From: Cornus controversa
Lineage: Eukaryota; Streptophyta; Magnoliopsida; Cornales; Cornaceae
Direction: 5' to 3'
Length of the DNA stretch: 64,000 bases
Assembly: GCA_026545225.1 (NCBI GenBank)
Contig: CM048845.1
Span: forward strand, 32,788,501 to 32,852,500
Under the pieces are notes generated by a model. It did not search any database. It was given only the letters and a program-made list of their open reading frames with translations, and had not been told where the DNA came from. Below, one piece after another: positions 11,272 to 22,741 of the stretch; the stretch's first letter is position 1, and each line of letters starts with the position of its first letter. A program made the position numbers and the translations under genes.

Positions 11272-12495
11272 TCAAGGGTGTGGTGGTGACTGAGCATCCG
11301 GATCAAAGTTTGCCTGGCGCATCAGTGCACGCAGCATCCTCCTCAGCTCTAGTTGGTATTGGCGAGTGTCACGAAAGTGATCCGCCATCTCAGTCCTCAT
11401 TGCTCCAAATTGTGTGGATACCTCTGTCTGTAGGGTGCCAAACTGGGCTGTCAACCTAGCAATCTGCCCCTCTAAATACTGATTATCATGGCCACCAACC
11501 TATGCATGCTCCTCCTCTTCCTCTGCTTCCATCTCCTCTAGATCTTTCACCAGTGGTGGTATATCTATATGCTCTCCTCCCTGGGCCAACCAAGACACTT
11601 CACCTGGCGCCGCTACGATTCTCTGGTGCATATGAGATCGGCTCAAATTTTAGTCATGCCTGCCATAATGAAGATCACGTAGAAAGGCAAGCTCGTCCTC
11701 ATGGACTGTATACACCTGTGCAATAAGCAACTGATGAATGATAGTCGGGAATGAAAATTCCCAGTCACTTGCACTGTCAGGTGCCTTGGCCACAACCTTG
11801 GAATAGAACTTTTTCATCTGGCCCTAGACAATCTATGGGGACGACAGCCAATGCCCAAAATGTATGGCAAATAAAACTTTAAGGAACTCTTGACGTCTCT
11901 CAATTTTATGTCCAATTGGACATATATTCTTGAGTAGAACATCATCAAGGAACCGTAAGTGATTCGGCATAGAAGACTTGGAAGCTGCATTCCTTTTCAG
12001 CCCAAAAAATTGATTAGCACACAAACGTGGAACCAAATTACCCACTAACAAATCGTTGGGTAGAGGAGTATAGATATGAGATAAATCATCTGGGAACTCA
12101 TGAGCACAACCCATGGCAATGGCAATGGATGACATATCCACCTGAACTACTGTTTCATCTACTGAAGAAATAAGTACCTCCCGCTCATCAGGTTTTGGCA
12201 TTAAATTCTGATAAAATACCTTGACAAGCCTCGGGTAGATAGTAGAAGGGAGTGGAACAAAACTTGATGCCGACCTACGATGACGGATGTCAAAAATCCC
12301 CCATCGTATCTCGAGAAATATACCATAGAGTTCGGCGATGTCAAACGTGGTTTCAAAGTTCAAAGCCCTTGGATGTCATCTCTCATGAATACCTTCTTGG
12401 TGAGATCGTGAAGAACCGGTGGTTGGATCATGCCTCGCTCGGCGAGGATTGTGTGAACTTGAAGCACCTTGGTGACTTGCTCTCTTTGGTGCCAT
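11272..12495 (-). pseudogene. ORF2 (env-position extra ORF) of element 3, with five in-frame stops
   Basis: One reading frame of about 407 codons runs from an ATG at 12493-12495 (MAPKRASHQGASSSHN) to RQANFDPDAQSPPHP at 11272. It is interrupted by TGA 12376-12378, TAG 11833-11835, TAG 11824-11826, TAA 11650-11652 and TAG 11500-11502. All five can be made from CGA, CAG or CAA by a single C-to-T change. The middle part (SLPSTIYPRLVKVFYQNL-like, DEREVLISSVDETVVQV, LLKNICPIGHKIERRQEFLK) resembles the plant proteins called putative plant transposon proteins that Athila-type elements carry between pol and the 3' LTR. The C-terminal ~60 residues look like a coiled coil. Function unknown; I see no convincing signal peptide or membrane segment, so calling it env would be unsupported. 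Confidence 0.7.
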
Positions 12496-13384
12496 AGAAA
12501 TAGAAAAATTTTGGTTGAGGAATTAAATCGAACACTTGGCGTACACAATAAAATTGTATCCTTCAACCTCCTCTTTTCGGCACTTTATCCACCCAAAGTG
12601 AACAACTAAATGCACTAATTTGATCCCCCAAAATTGGTCTTCAAAAGCCCTCAAAAATATTTGCACAATATCACCAAAGAAAAACTTCACTTACTTTGAT
12701 GTTGAACTTGAAAAAGTGAGAGCTTCCTTTGAGAACTAGTGATTTTTGATCCGGTTTGATGTTGATGTTGATGATGATCAATGTTGAATTCTTGTTTAAT
12801 AATCACCAATTGAAGAAAATAATTTTTCAGTTGAAGTAGGACTTGAGTTAGAGCTCAAAGAGGTAAATGATGTAAGTGGTATCAACAAAGGAAAAGTGGG
12901 TGTCCATATATAAGGAGGATTCTCGGCCAGCCCAATTTTTGGGCTTGGGCGATCGATCCCCCCAGCCATCGCCATCAATCGCCCAGTTGGTGGTGGTCAT
13001 CCTTGAAAAATATTAAGGGGCGATCGATCCCCCTCAATTGGGGCGATCGATCCCCCTCCTGGAAGCCTGTTTGACCCTCCATCGCCCAAGGTCGACCGGG
13101 ACTTGATATTTTTGAGTCTCCATCACCCAAGGTCAACTGAGAGCACATTCTTTCACTCGTCTTGAGTCCCAATACCTCGGTACACCTCTTGGCATCCTTC
13201 GAAAGCAACTTATACATCAAAAACTCAAAGAAAAAACATTAAAACGCAACTAGAATTGAAATAAAACTTAAGAAAACTAAAACTAAAAATTAAAATCAAA
13301 GAAAACTAAATAAATTAAAGGATAGAAATACATACAAAACCTACAATTTAACGTCCGTAGGGGATGATTAACTCTCTGATGGGA
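12496..13384 (-). other. pol-ORF2 spacer with GGCGATCGATCGCC palindromes (element 3)
   Basis: Non-coding sequence between the end of pol and ORF2. Positions 12946-13064 contain several copies of the palindromic core GATCGATC embedded in C/G runs, and the phrase GGTCGACCTTGGGCGATGG occurs near 13085-13100. The homologous region of element 4 is 21050-23340. Similar phrases recur in the LTR of the unrelated Tekay element C. Confidence 0.6.
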
Positions 13385-14047
13385 TTAAGTCGGATAAACG
13401 GGATCTGTCAAGTCGACGGGCTCTACGTCTCTTCTTGGCACACATCCTTCCACACAATGCTTCAACTTTTGCCCATTAACTTTCATCTCACAAATTCCAA
13501 ACAATTGTTCATCCAAAAATGAGTCTCGAATAGGTAATGCATCGCTCACTGGCTCAAACTCAATCCGAGATGAATGATCTACAACCACATTCTCAGTCCC
13601 CTTTTTGTCTTTTATCTCCAAATTGAATTCTTGTAACAATAAAATTCATTGAATAAGACGCGTTTTGGTTTCTTTATTCATCAATAAGTGTCTCAATGCT
13701 ACATGATCAGAGTAGACAACCACCTTGGACCCCAATAAATAAGAACGAAACTTGTCCAAGGCAAATACTACAGCTAGAAGCTCTTTCTCTGTGATTGTAT
13801 AATTGAGTTGGGCATCAGAGAGAGTCTTACTAGCGTAATAGATGACATATGGCTGTTTCTCTTCTCTTTGTCCCAACACTGCTCCTACTGCATAATCAGA
13901 GGCATCACACATGATTTTAAAAGGTAGAGCCCATTTTGGAGATTGCATGATTGGTGCAGAGGATAATAGAGACAGAAGCTTTTCAAAAACTTGCACACAT
14001 TCTTCATCAAAGATAAAGGGAACAACTTTAGATAACAAATGGCACAA
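13385..14047 (-). pseudogene. RNase H fused to the last codons of integrase; integrase deleted (element 3)
   Basis: The frame from 14047 shows RNase H motifs ([36 protein letters not shown]) and, after a frame change at about 13640, [21 protein letters not shown]. After FLDEQLFGI it passes straight into CEMKVNGQKLKHCVEG and DLTDPVYP. The latter matches the very end of pol in element A (388-475 region). About 1 kb encoding the zinc finger, DDE core and GPF region is therefore missing. This copy could not encode its own integrase. Confidence 0.85.
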
Positions 14048-15111
14048 TGGTTGAGCAATTTTACTGAAATCCTTGATAAATCTTCTATAGAACCCAACAT
14101 GGCCTAAGAAAGATCGAACTTACCTTCCAAAGTTGGATGAGGCAGAGTTGCAATTAGGTCGATCTTTGCTTTATCAACTTCAATGCCTTTTTCTGAAACA
14201 ATATGGCCTAACACTATACCCTCTTTCACCATGAAATGACTCTTCTCCCAACAAAGTACCAAATTCCGTTCTCGGCATCTTTGAAGCACAAGTGATAAAT
14301 TACTCAAACAGTGTTCAAAGGATGATCCAAAAATAGAGAAATCATCCATGAACACCTCCAAGAATTTTTTCACCATGTCAGAAAAGATAGCCATCATACA
14401 CCTCTGGAATGTCGCCGGAGCATTACACAATCCAAATGGCATATGGAAATAAACAAAAGTACCAAAGGGACAAGTGAAAATAGTCTTCTCTTGATCTTCT
14501 GGATCCATAGCCACTTGGTTATAACCAGAGTAGCCAACCAGAAAGCAATAATAGCTCTGACCAGCTAACCTTTTAAGTATTTGATCAATGAATGGAAGAG
14601 GGAAGTGATCCTTCCTTGTTATAGAATTGAGCTTTTTGTAATCAATGCAAACACGCCAACCTGTGGCAGTACGTTGTGGAACAAGCTCTCCCATAGAGTT
14701 AGGGACAATGGTAAGACCAGACTTCTTAGGAACCACTTGTGTTAGACTCACCCATGTGCTGTCAAAAATTGGATAAATAATACCTGCATCAAGTAACTTG
14801 ACAACTTTTTTCTTTACCACCTCCATGTTGGGGTTCAGTCGCCTCTGTGCCTCTCTAGTTGGCTTATATCCTTCTTCCAGATGAATTTTGTGCATGCAAA
14901 TTGAGGGATCAATGCCCTTAAGATTAGCAACACTCCACCCAATTGCTTCACGATGTTGATATAAGACCTCCACTAAGCTCTTCTCTTGATCTTCTGTCAG
15001 ATTAGAGGCAATTATAACAGGAAGAGTTTTCTGTGCCCCCAAAAATACATACTTTAACTTGTCAGGCAAAGGCTTCAACTCTAATGATGGAGGGGACTCC
15101 AATGAAGGCAC
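14048..15111 (-). pseudogene. Reverse transcriptase with catalytic Asp replaced (element 3)
   Basis: A long open frame (14104-15111) carries the whole RT: GWSVANLKGIDPSICMHKI, WRVCIDYKKLN, MPFGLCNAPATFQRCMM and FMDDFSIFG. Motif A reads YCFLVGYSGYNQ: the aspartate that binds metal in all RTs is valine (codon 14536-14538, GTT), where element A has FLDGYSG. The enzyme should be inactive even though the frame is open. A frameshift at about 14100-14130 separates it from RNase H. The long frame plus a dead site suggests that loss of activity is not recent, or that the copy was mobilised in trans. Confidence 0.88.
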
Positions 15112-15156
15112 TAGGGGAGTGCTAGAGAGAGAAGGTAGTGGCTCAATTAGAATTCT

Positions 15157-16183
15157 TCATGGCGTAGTATTCTGAATAGCATCCACTTCCAGCATAGAAT
15201 GCACCTCTTCACACAACCCTTCATCATTAATTTTCTCAAAGTCATAAAGAGACTTACATACCTCCAAAGAGTTTTGAGTTATAGAGGATGACATAAATTC
15301 CTCAACACATTCATCAATATCATCCATGTAGAACACATCACTCTGATCTGGAGGGTGTTGGATGGCATTAAATAAACACATTAAGCTTGACATTCATGTT
15401 ACCAAATGAAATATCCATGATCCCTGACCTACAATTTATGCAAACATCAACAGTAGCTAAGAAAGGTCGACGAAGGATCACTGGAATGTGCCTCTTCGAA
15501 TTATGAACTGGCTCAGTGTCAAGTACAATAAAATCAACAAGAAAGTAGAACTTGTCCACTTTAATGAGCACATCTTCTATGATTCCTCGGGGTTGCTTTG
15601 TTGATCTGTCTGTAAATTACAATACCACCGAGGTAGGCTTCAATTCTCCCAAGCCCAATTGTAAGTAGACTGAATAGGGTAACAAATTCACACTTGCACC
15701 CAAATCAAGAAGAGCTTTGTCAACATGGTGCTCCCCAATAATGCATGAGATAGTTGGGCCACCAAGATCTTTGTACTTGGGAGGAGTACACTGCTGAATT
15801 ATAGAACTTACTTGTTGTGGCAGCATGACTTTCTTTGGCACATGGCTTTTAGAATGCCTTTTTTGAGTGCACAAGTCCTTCAAAAATTTAGCATAAGGAG
15901 GAATTTGCTTGATGGCATCAAGGAATGGCAAATTAATCTTCACTTGTCGAAACACCTCCATCATGTCATGTAGCTTGTCCCCTTGCTTCCCCAATTTAGA
16001 TGCTTCAAGGAAACATTGTGGGAAAGGAGCCTTGGGCTCATAAGGAATTTCAACACTTAGACTTGTGGTCACTTTTTCTTCTTCTTTCTTCTCACCCACC
16101 TTATTATCAATTATTTTCCCACTCCTCAAAGTAGTAATGGCTTGAACTTGCTCATGGTGTGGGTTACCTGTGGAAGCTTGCAT
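15157..16183 (-). pseudogene. Protease and linker region (element 3)
   Basis: The segment 16183-15617 contains QAITTLRSGKIIDNKV, an acidic linker, KINLPFLDAIKQIPPYAKFL and [18 protein letters not shown], with the DLGAS aspartic protease motif. After stops near 15617 and 15571 it continues as [20 protein letters not shown] and CINCRSGIMDISFGNMNVK, then an acidic linker to 15157. The order matches element A residue block by block. It is broken into three frames. Confidence 0.83.
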
Positions 16184-17648
16184 CCTTCTAGGATTAGCAA
16201 TTGGTTGACTAGGGAGCTTCCCTTTTCTCTTCTACTCAATGAAGTAGTAAGCTATCCAAATTGAGATTCCAGTTTGGCAATGGATTGAGAATGTGAGTGC
16301 ACTAACTGAACTATAGATTGTACTGTTGCTGTAGTAGCTTGCACTGTTTCTATCAGAGAATCAAGCTTGTCAAATTTAGACAAGGTAAGTGTTAGCTTGT
16401 CTTCAATAGCAGAAATTCTTTGGGCCATAGGACTTTGTGTTTGATATTATTGTTGAGGTACAAAGTCCTAGGTTGATATGATGGTTGCATTGCTGCCCCT
16501 TGGTTATTGTAAGAAAAACCAGGATGATTCCTCCATGTAGGATTGTAAGTATTACCTCGTGGAGGATTCATTGGTCCAGTGAATGTAACTTGGACTTGCT
16601 CATGTTGAACATCAGAGAATTGCCCCATTGAAGGACAATTGGTCACATTATGCATAGGACTAGAGCAAAATTCACAAGGGCCTAGCAATGAAGGATTTGA
16701 AGTAGAAGGAGTTTAATTGGTAGCCATAATTGCTGCTACCTTCTGTGCAATTAAATCAATGTCAGTTGGCATAGCTTCTGAAGCACCAACCTCAAAAATC
16801 CCATCAGTCTTCCTTGTAGTGGCAGGTCTACTAGAACGAGTAGAGGACACATGTTGTAGAGAGTTTTCACTAAGATTCTCAAATAAGGTCCATGCTTCTT
16901 CTTCACTTTTCAACATGAAAGTCCCTCCACAAGATACATCAACCATCTGTCTATTAGCTTCTGTGAGCCCTTCATGAAAACTCTGCACTAGTTGCCACTT
17001 AGGAACTTGATGATGGGGATACTTCCTAAGAAGGTCCTTGAATCTTTCCCATGTCTCATAAAATTATTCCCCCCCATGTTGGGAGAAACCAATGATAGCA
17101 CGTCTGAACTGATTGGTCTTCCCTATCGAAAAATACTTCTTGAGAAACTCATGTTGCATCTGAGTCCAAGTCATGATCGAACCTGCCGGTAGAGAATTGA
17201 ACCAATACTTTGCTTTGTCTTTCAAGGAGAATGGAAAAAGTCTCATTCTAAAAGCATCTTCAGAGAAGTTGTGGATTTTGGTAGTTGAGCACACTTCAAT
17301 GAAGTCATCCAGATGCTTGTAAGGGTCTTCTTGAGTCAGCCCAAAATAAGATGGTAAAATCTGAATAATGCTGGACTTGATCTCATAATTCTATGTTGTG
17401 ACATTGGGCAGTTGAAAACCTGCTGGTAAGGTTTATGTCTCAAGAACATAATAGTCCCTAAGCAATCTTGCTCTTTCTCCATCAGCATTAGGAACAAGGT
17501 TGTTATTCCTCTCTTCTGCCATGTCTTCAATTAATTCTTCCTCTTGCACAATAGTATCAACAGGGATGTTCCTCTGTTGTCTAAGAGTACGTTCAGGCTC
17601 AGGATCAAGAGGTATCAAAAGATCAGCTACAGAACGACGACCTTGCAT
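16184..17648 (-). pseudogene. Gag of element 3 (capsid and zinc knuckle), fragmented
   Basis: It starts MQGRRSVADLLIPLDPEPER at 17648. The frame breaks at about 17433, then continues as MCSTTKIHNFSEDAFRMRLF, with FPFSLKDKAKYWFNSLPAGS and FLKKYFSIGKTNQFRRAI (17294-17064). Next comes the end of the capsid (16988-16713, CGGTFMLKSEEEAWTLFENL) and the zinc knuckle CEFCSSPMHNVTNC (CX2CX4HX4C, about 16680). Element 4 encodes nearly the same protein on the other strand. At least four stops or frameshifts make it non-functional. Confidence 0.85.
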
Positions 17649-17770
17649 ATATTAACCAAAAACACTTGAAAAGAAAAAAAAAACAAAATTAAAAACAAAA
17701 TATAAAAATTTCCTAAACTAAAAATTCAATTAAAATTAATTCTATAAAATCCAATCAATCAAATAGATAA
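17649..17770 (-). other. Leader between PBS and gag (element 3)
   Basis: About 120 bp of A-rich sequence with no recognisable motif, much shorter than the ~260 bp leader of element A. Confidence 0.5.
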
Positions 17771-17788
17771 TCCCCAACAACGGCGCCA
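17771..17788 (-). promoter_or_regulatory. Primer binding site, mutated tRNA-Asp type (element 3)
   Basis: The minus strand reads TGGCGCCGTTGTTGGGGA. This is the tRNA-Asp site of element A with CC changed to TT, again a C-to-T pattern. It lies 5 bp inside the LTR end at 17794. Confidence 0.85.
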
Positions 17789-17793
17789 AAAAT

Positions 17794-18532
17794 TGATTCG
17801 TGTGTGAGTTTGACTCAAAAAGTATATCAATTAAAAATTTTCACACTTCGCAATAGAACGAATTCCTTGCAGAATAGGGCTATCAAAAGGGGTATCATAC
17901 CTCAGGGATTATGGTCTGATGAGTTGGAATACGGAATTAATTCTAGTTAAATTTATAAAGAGAAGAAAACTGATTTTTAAACTAATTAATTAAAAGGTAA
18001 AATAAAATAAATCAAAGTAATGTAGATACTGAAGATAATAAGAGAGAAATCTAGGGTATTTGACTTCACCACTAACTCCACAATCAATGGTCAATTGAAT
18101 CAACTATGGGGAATTACATCATGCATAAGTGGTGTCAGTGGCTACAATCTCACCTTCATCCGTCAAGAAGATAACATATGATTAAGGCTAAGCCATGGAC
18201 TATCTTCGATTGGCATGGGCCATCTGTCTAACTACTCTAATCTAGGGTGCAGTATGGTTCATCTTCTCTAGGCATAATCCATCAAAGCTCTTAATAATAT
18301 ATTCAGTGATTATCATTGTGTAATAATCGCTCTCATGATCACAAAAAATAAGAGAGATTGAGTTCAATAACAATAAATGAATATCTAAGACAAGATAAGA
18401 AATCATTGAGATTGAATTTACAAGACTTTTGTTGCTCAATTCTATAATAAGAATCCTCTGAATTACAAAATCTATGCATGTATATAAAGGTCCCCAATAA
18501 TTAAAACAATCAAACCATTGATGCTTTGTTAG
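17794..18532 (-). repeat. 5' LTR of element 3, U5 side only, truncated at the junction
   Basis: The minus-strand end CACACGAATCA lies at 17794. The sequence matches positions ~25660-26376 of the full LTR of element 4 in opposite orientation. It stops at about 18532, where gag of element 4 begins on the plus strand. The first ~750 bp of the LTR, including the promoter region, are missing. Confidence 0.8.
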
Positions 18533-18534
18533 GA

Positions 18535-19508
18535 ACATCCCTGTTGATACCATTGTGCAAGAGGAAGAATTCATTGAAGACAAGGCGGAAGAAAGGAATA
18601 ATAACCTTGTTCCTAATGCTGCTGGAGAAAGGGCTAGATTGCTTAAGGACTACTATATTCCTGAGACATACACTTTACCAGCTGGTTTTCAACTGCCCAA
18701 TGTCACAGTACAGAGCCCTTATAAGCATCTAGATGAATTCATTAAAGTGTGCTCAACTACCAAAATCCATAACTTCTCTGAAGATGCTTTCAGAATGAGA
18801 CTTTTTCCATTCTCCCTAAAAGATAAAGCAAAGTATTGGTTTAATTATCTACCGACAGGTTCTATCATGACTTGGACTCAGATGTAACATGAGTTTCTCA
18901 AGAAATATTTTTTGATAGGGAAGACCAATCAGTTCAGACGTGCTATCACTGGTTTCTCCCAACATGAGGGGGAACAATTTTATGAGACATGGGAAAGATT
19001 CAAGGACCTTCTTAGGAAGTGTCCTCATCGTTAAGTTTTTAAGTGACAATTAGTACAGAGTTTCCAGGAAGGGCTGACAAAAGGTAATAGATAGATGGTT
19101 GATGCGTCTTGTGGAGGTACTTTTATGTTGAAGAGTGAAGAAGTAGCATGGACCTTATTTGAAAATCTTAGTGACAACTCTCTACAACATGTATCCTCTA
19201 CTTGTACTAGCAGACCTTCCACTATAAGGAAGACTGATGGGATTTTTGAGGTTGGTGTTTTAAAAGTTATGCCAACTGACATTGATTTAATTGCACAGAA
19301 GGCAGCAGCAATTATGGCTGCCAATCAAGCTCCTTCTACTTCAAATTCTACATTGCTAGGCCCTTGTGAATTTTGCTCTAGTCCTATGCATAATGTGACC
19401 AATTGTCCTTCAATTGGACAATTTTCTAATGTTCAACATAAGCAAGTCCAAGGTCCATTCACTGAACCAATGAATCCTCCACGAGGTAATACTTACAATC
19501 CTACATAG
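18535..19508 (+). pseudogene. Gag of element 4 (capsid, zinc knuckle)
   Basis: The 5' end is truncated by the junction with element 3. The protein reads through VQEEEFIEDKAEERNNNLVP, FSEDAFRMRLFPFSLKDKAK, a TAA at about 18885 and FLKKYFLIGKTNQFRRAIT. It breaks again near 19030 and 19090, then has CGGTFMLKSEEVAWTLFENL and the zinc knuckle CEFCSSPMHNVTNC, a complete CX2CX4HX4C. It ends at a TAG at 19506-19508. It is very close to the gag of element 3 (16184-17648). Confidence 0.83.
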
Positions 19509-21049
19509 AGGAATCATCCTGGTATTTCTTACAATAACCAAGGGGCAGCAATGCAACCATCATATCAACCTAGGAATTTTGTACCTCAACATCAATATTA
19601 AACATAAGTTCCTATGGCACAAAAAATTTTTGCTATTGAAGACAAGCTGACACTTACCTTAGCAAAATTTGATAAGCTCGATTCCATTATAGAGACAGTG
19701 TAAGCTACTGTAGCAACAGTACAATCTACAGTTCAACTAGTACACTCTTATTCTCAATCTATTGCTAAACTAGAATCTCAGTTTGGATAGCTTGTTAATT
19801 CATTGAGTAGAAGAGAAGAAAGGAAGCTCCCTAGTCAACTAGTTGCTAATCCAAGAGGGATGCAAGCTTCTACAAGCAACCCACACCATGAGCAGGTTCA
19901 AGCTATTACCACTTTGAGGAGTGGGAAAATAATTTATAACAAGGTGGGGAAAAGAAAGATGAAGAAAAGTGACCACAAGTCGAAGTGCTAAAAATTCTTA
20001 TGAGCCCAAGGCTCCTTTCCCACAACGTTTCCTTGAAGCATCTAAATTAGGGAAACAAGGGGGCAAGCTTCATAACATGATGAAGGTGTTTCAATAAGTG
20101 AAGATTAATTTGCCACTCCTTGATGCCATCAAGCAAATTCCTCCTTATGCTAAATTCTTGAAAAGACTTGTGCACTTAGAAGAGGCGTTCTAAAAGTCAT
20201 GTGGCAAAAAAAATAATGCTTCCACAACAAGTGAGTTTTATAATTCAGCAGTGCACTCCTCCCAAGTACAAAAATCCTGGTGCTCTAACTATCTCATGAA
20301 TCATTGGGGAGCACCATGTTGATAAAGCTCTTCTTGATTTGGGTGCAAGTGTAAATTTGTTACCCTATACAGTGTACTTATAATTGAGCTTGAGAGAATT
20401 GAAGCCTACCTTGGTGGCGTTGCAATTTGCAGATAGATCAACAAAACAACCCCATGGGATCATTGAAGATGTGCTCATTAAAGTGGACAAGTTCTATTTT
20501 CCTGTTGATTTTATTGTACTTGACACTGAGCCAGTTCATAACCCAAGGAGGCACATTCCAGTCATCTTTGGTTGACTTTTCTTAGCTATTGCCGATCCTT
20601 GCATTAATTGTAGGTTGGAGATCAGGGATATCTCATTTGGCAACATGAATGTCAAGCTTAATGTTTTCAATGCTATCCAGCACCCTCCAGATCAGAGTGA
20701 TTGTTTCTTCATGGATGTCTTTGATGATTATATGGAAGAAGTTGATCCGGTTGCTCTATCTCAAGATGTTGAGAAGTCCATTGCAAGGGTGAATTATATG
20801 CTTGATGTAGTGGCCATGAAAAATACTCCATCTTGGAGGATTTCGATTAAGCCATTGCCTTTTATTTCTAGCACTCCTTTGGTGCCATCATTGGAGTCAT
20901 TTCCAAGGTTTAAATTGAATTCAAGGCAAGGGAATGTATTTTTAGAAGCCAATGAGACCATTCCGGTTCCCTTGAGTTTGGTACAAGGAAGCAAGGATCA
21001 TATATGGGGGATGATTATAAATCTCCTCAAGAGATGTGGCATTGGATGA
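19509..21049 (+). pseudogene. Protease region ending in LLKRCGIG, pol deleted (element 4)
   Basis: It continues gag through a QS-rich and coiled-coil-like part, KLPSQLVANPRGMQASTSN, TTLRSGK, then the protease ([20 protein letters not shown] at ~20335, DLGAS kept) and CINCRLEIRDISFGNMNVKL. Several frames are used. The last frame (20615-21049) ends GMIINLLKRCGIG with a stop, at the place where the other elements enter RT. Element B ends its ORF with the same LLKRCGIG before the same kind of 3' non-coding sequence, so this terminus is shared by two elements without pol. Confidence 0.75.
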
Positions 21050-21340
21050 AATTTTAATTGATGTCAATGATCGTTGCCTACGGACGTTAAATTGTAGGAT
21101 TTGTATATATTTCTATCCTTTAATTTCTTTAGTTTTCTTTTATTTTTATTTTTATTTTATTTTATTTTTATTTTTAGTTTATGTTTTTCTTTATTTTTCT
21201 TCCATTATTAGTTGCGTTTTAATGTGTTTTCTTTGAGTTTTTGATATATAAGTTGCTTCTGGGGGATGTCAAGAGGTGTACTGAGGTATTTGGACTCAAA
21301 ATGGGTGAAAAATAGAGGTCTCGGTCGACCTTGGGTGATA
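21050..21340 (+). other. Post-ORF spacer of element 4 (T-rich)
   Basis: Non-coding. It contains CCTACGGACGTTAAATTG, shared with the post-pol region of element 3 (about 13350), a long T-rich run, and GGTCGACCTTGGGTGATAG just before the solo LTR. Confidence 0.6.
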
Positions 21341-21345
21341 GATAT

Positions 21346-22736
21346 TGATAAGTGTTCAATTCTATGCATTTGAACCCTTTTATTGCATATGTTAGTTCCG
21401 TTTTTATGATTACCGAGATATGTTTACGGTATTTTTGTGTTTTTGATGTATTGCAGGTCTTGTAGTAAATGGAGCAAAGTTTGAAGGTTTTTTGCAGCTG
21501 AAGAGAAAAGTCAGAAATGTAGCCAAAGGCATCTCGATCAATCGAGATCTCGATTGATCGAGATCTCATTTCGATTGATCGAAATCTCGATCAATCGAGA
21601 TCCAATCTCGATTGATCGAGATTCTGCAGAAGCCACTTGCCCACTTGCTCACCTGCTCTCCCACTTGTAACAAAATCTCCCTTTTTGCACGACTTAGAGG
21701 GATTGTCTGACTTGAACAAGACCCTTGGGGACCTTCTTGATACAAGGGATATATATATTGATATATATATATATGGTGGGCCCCAAGATTGAAAAAGGAA
21801 GCCTTAAAGCACCAAAAAGCCACATATCTCATATATCTCTCAAGACACATCAAATAAAAAGAGAGACATTCGGGAGAGGAAGAGGAGAAGCTGAACCAGA
21901 CCAAGAAGCTTCACTTTCTTCATCAATGGAAGAGTGCAAGGCAACCATGAGCAACTAACTCTTCTACTAAGGTGTTGGTTTCAACCCCTAGCCATGTAAA
22001 CTTGTTCATCTTTGTAGCACTTGGGATTTGTAATTAAATGTTGATTATTTAGCCTAGTGATCATGTACACTAATACATTTCTTTTATATATTCATATGAT
22101 TTTAGTTTTATTCTTGTCTTAGAGTATAATCTTCATGTGAATGCACAACATTTGCATATTCCACAAGAAGTGCAAATGATGGCTAGATAATGGTGTTTAA
22201 ATGAATGTGTTGTGTTTGTTTGTATAAACCATGCCAAGATAAGGTAGTTTGGATACATGTAGGTTCACTTAGAGAGTGGGGTAATTAGATAGTTAGTTAG
22301 GTGGAAGAGCTATACTTATTGAAGATGGATTATGATAGGTGGATGAACACATTGATCTTTTGATATGTCATTGAGGTCACAAGCCTAATGACATTGTTAG
22401 GCATTTAATTAATGAATCCCATGCTTACTACACTTATGAACATGTGAATGGCTAGTGGTGGAAACCAACCCTAGTTCTCTCTCCCATCCTTTACTCTTTA
22501 ATTTTATTGTCATTACATTCATGCAATAGTTTATAAACAAAAATTCAAAAACCTGTTTTTAGGATTAAAGTGGAATTAATCTTTCTTTAAGACAATTGCG
22601 ACTAGTCCTCGTGGGATCGATACCCTCTATATAGAACCATATCTACAAAGATTCGTGCTCTTGCGAGTGGTTAAATTATATTTTGATGAAAAGGGCAAAA
22701 TTAAGCTTACAATATAATTCGAGTTTAGCCACATCA
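21346..22736 (+). repeat. Solo LTR (family 1) in element 4, TSD GATAT
   Basis: It starts TGATAAGTGTTCAATTC and ends GCCACATCA. It is flanked by the perfect 5-bp duplication GATAT (21341-21345 and 22737-22741), with no internal sequence. It belongs to the same family as 6277-7675 and 8649-10081. The TCGATTGATCGA array lies at 21533-21623 and an ATATAT run at ~21750-21775. It formed by LTR-LTR recombination after element 4 was already in place. Confidence 0.93.
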
Positions 22737-22741
22737 GATAT

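Noticed and set aside
11502-11726. Plus-strand 74-codon frame with a Leu/Pro-rich start
   Set aside because: Antisense to ORF2 of element 3, which runs through the whole segment with meaningful sequence.
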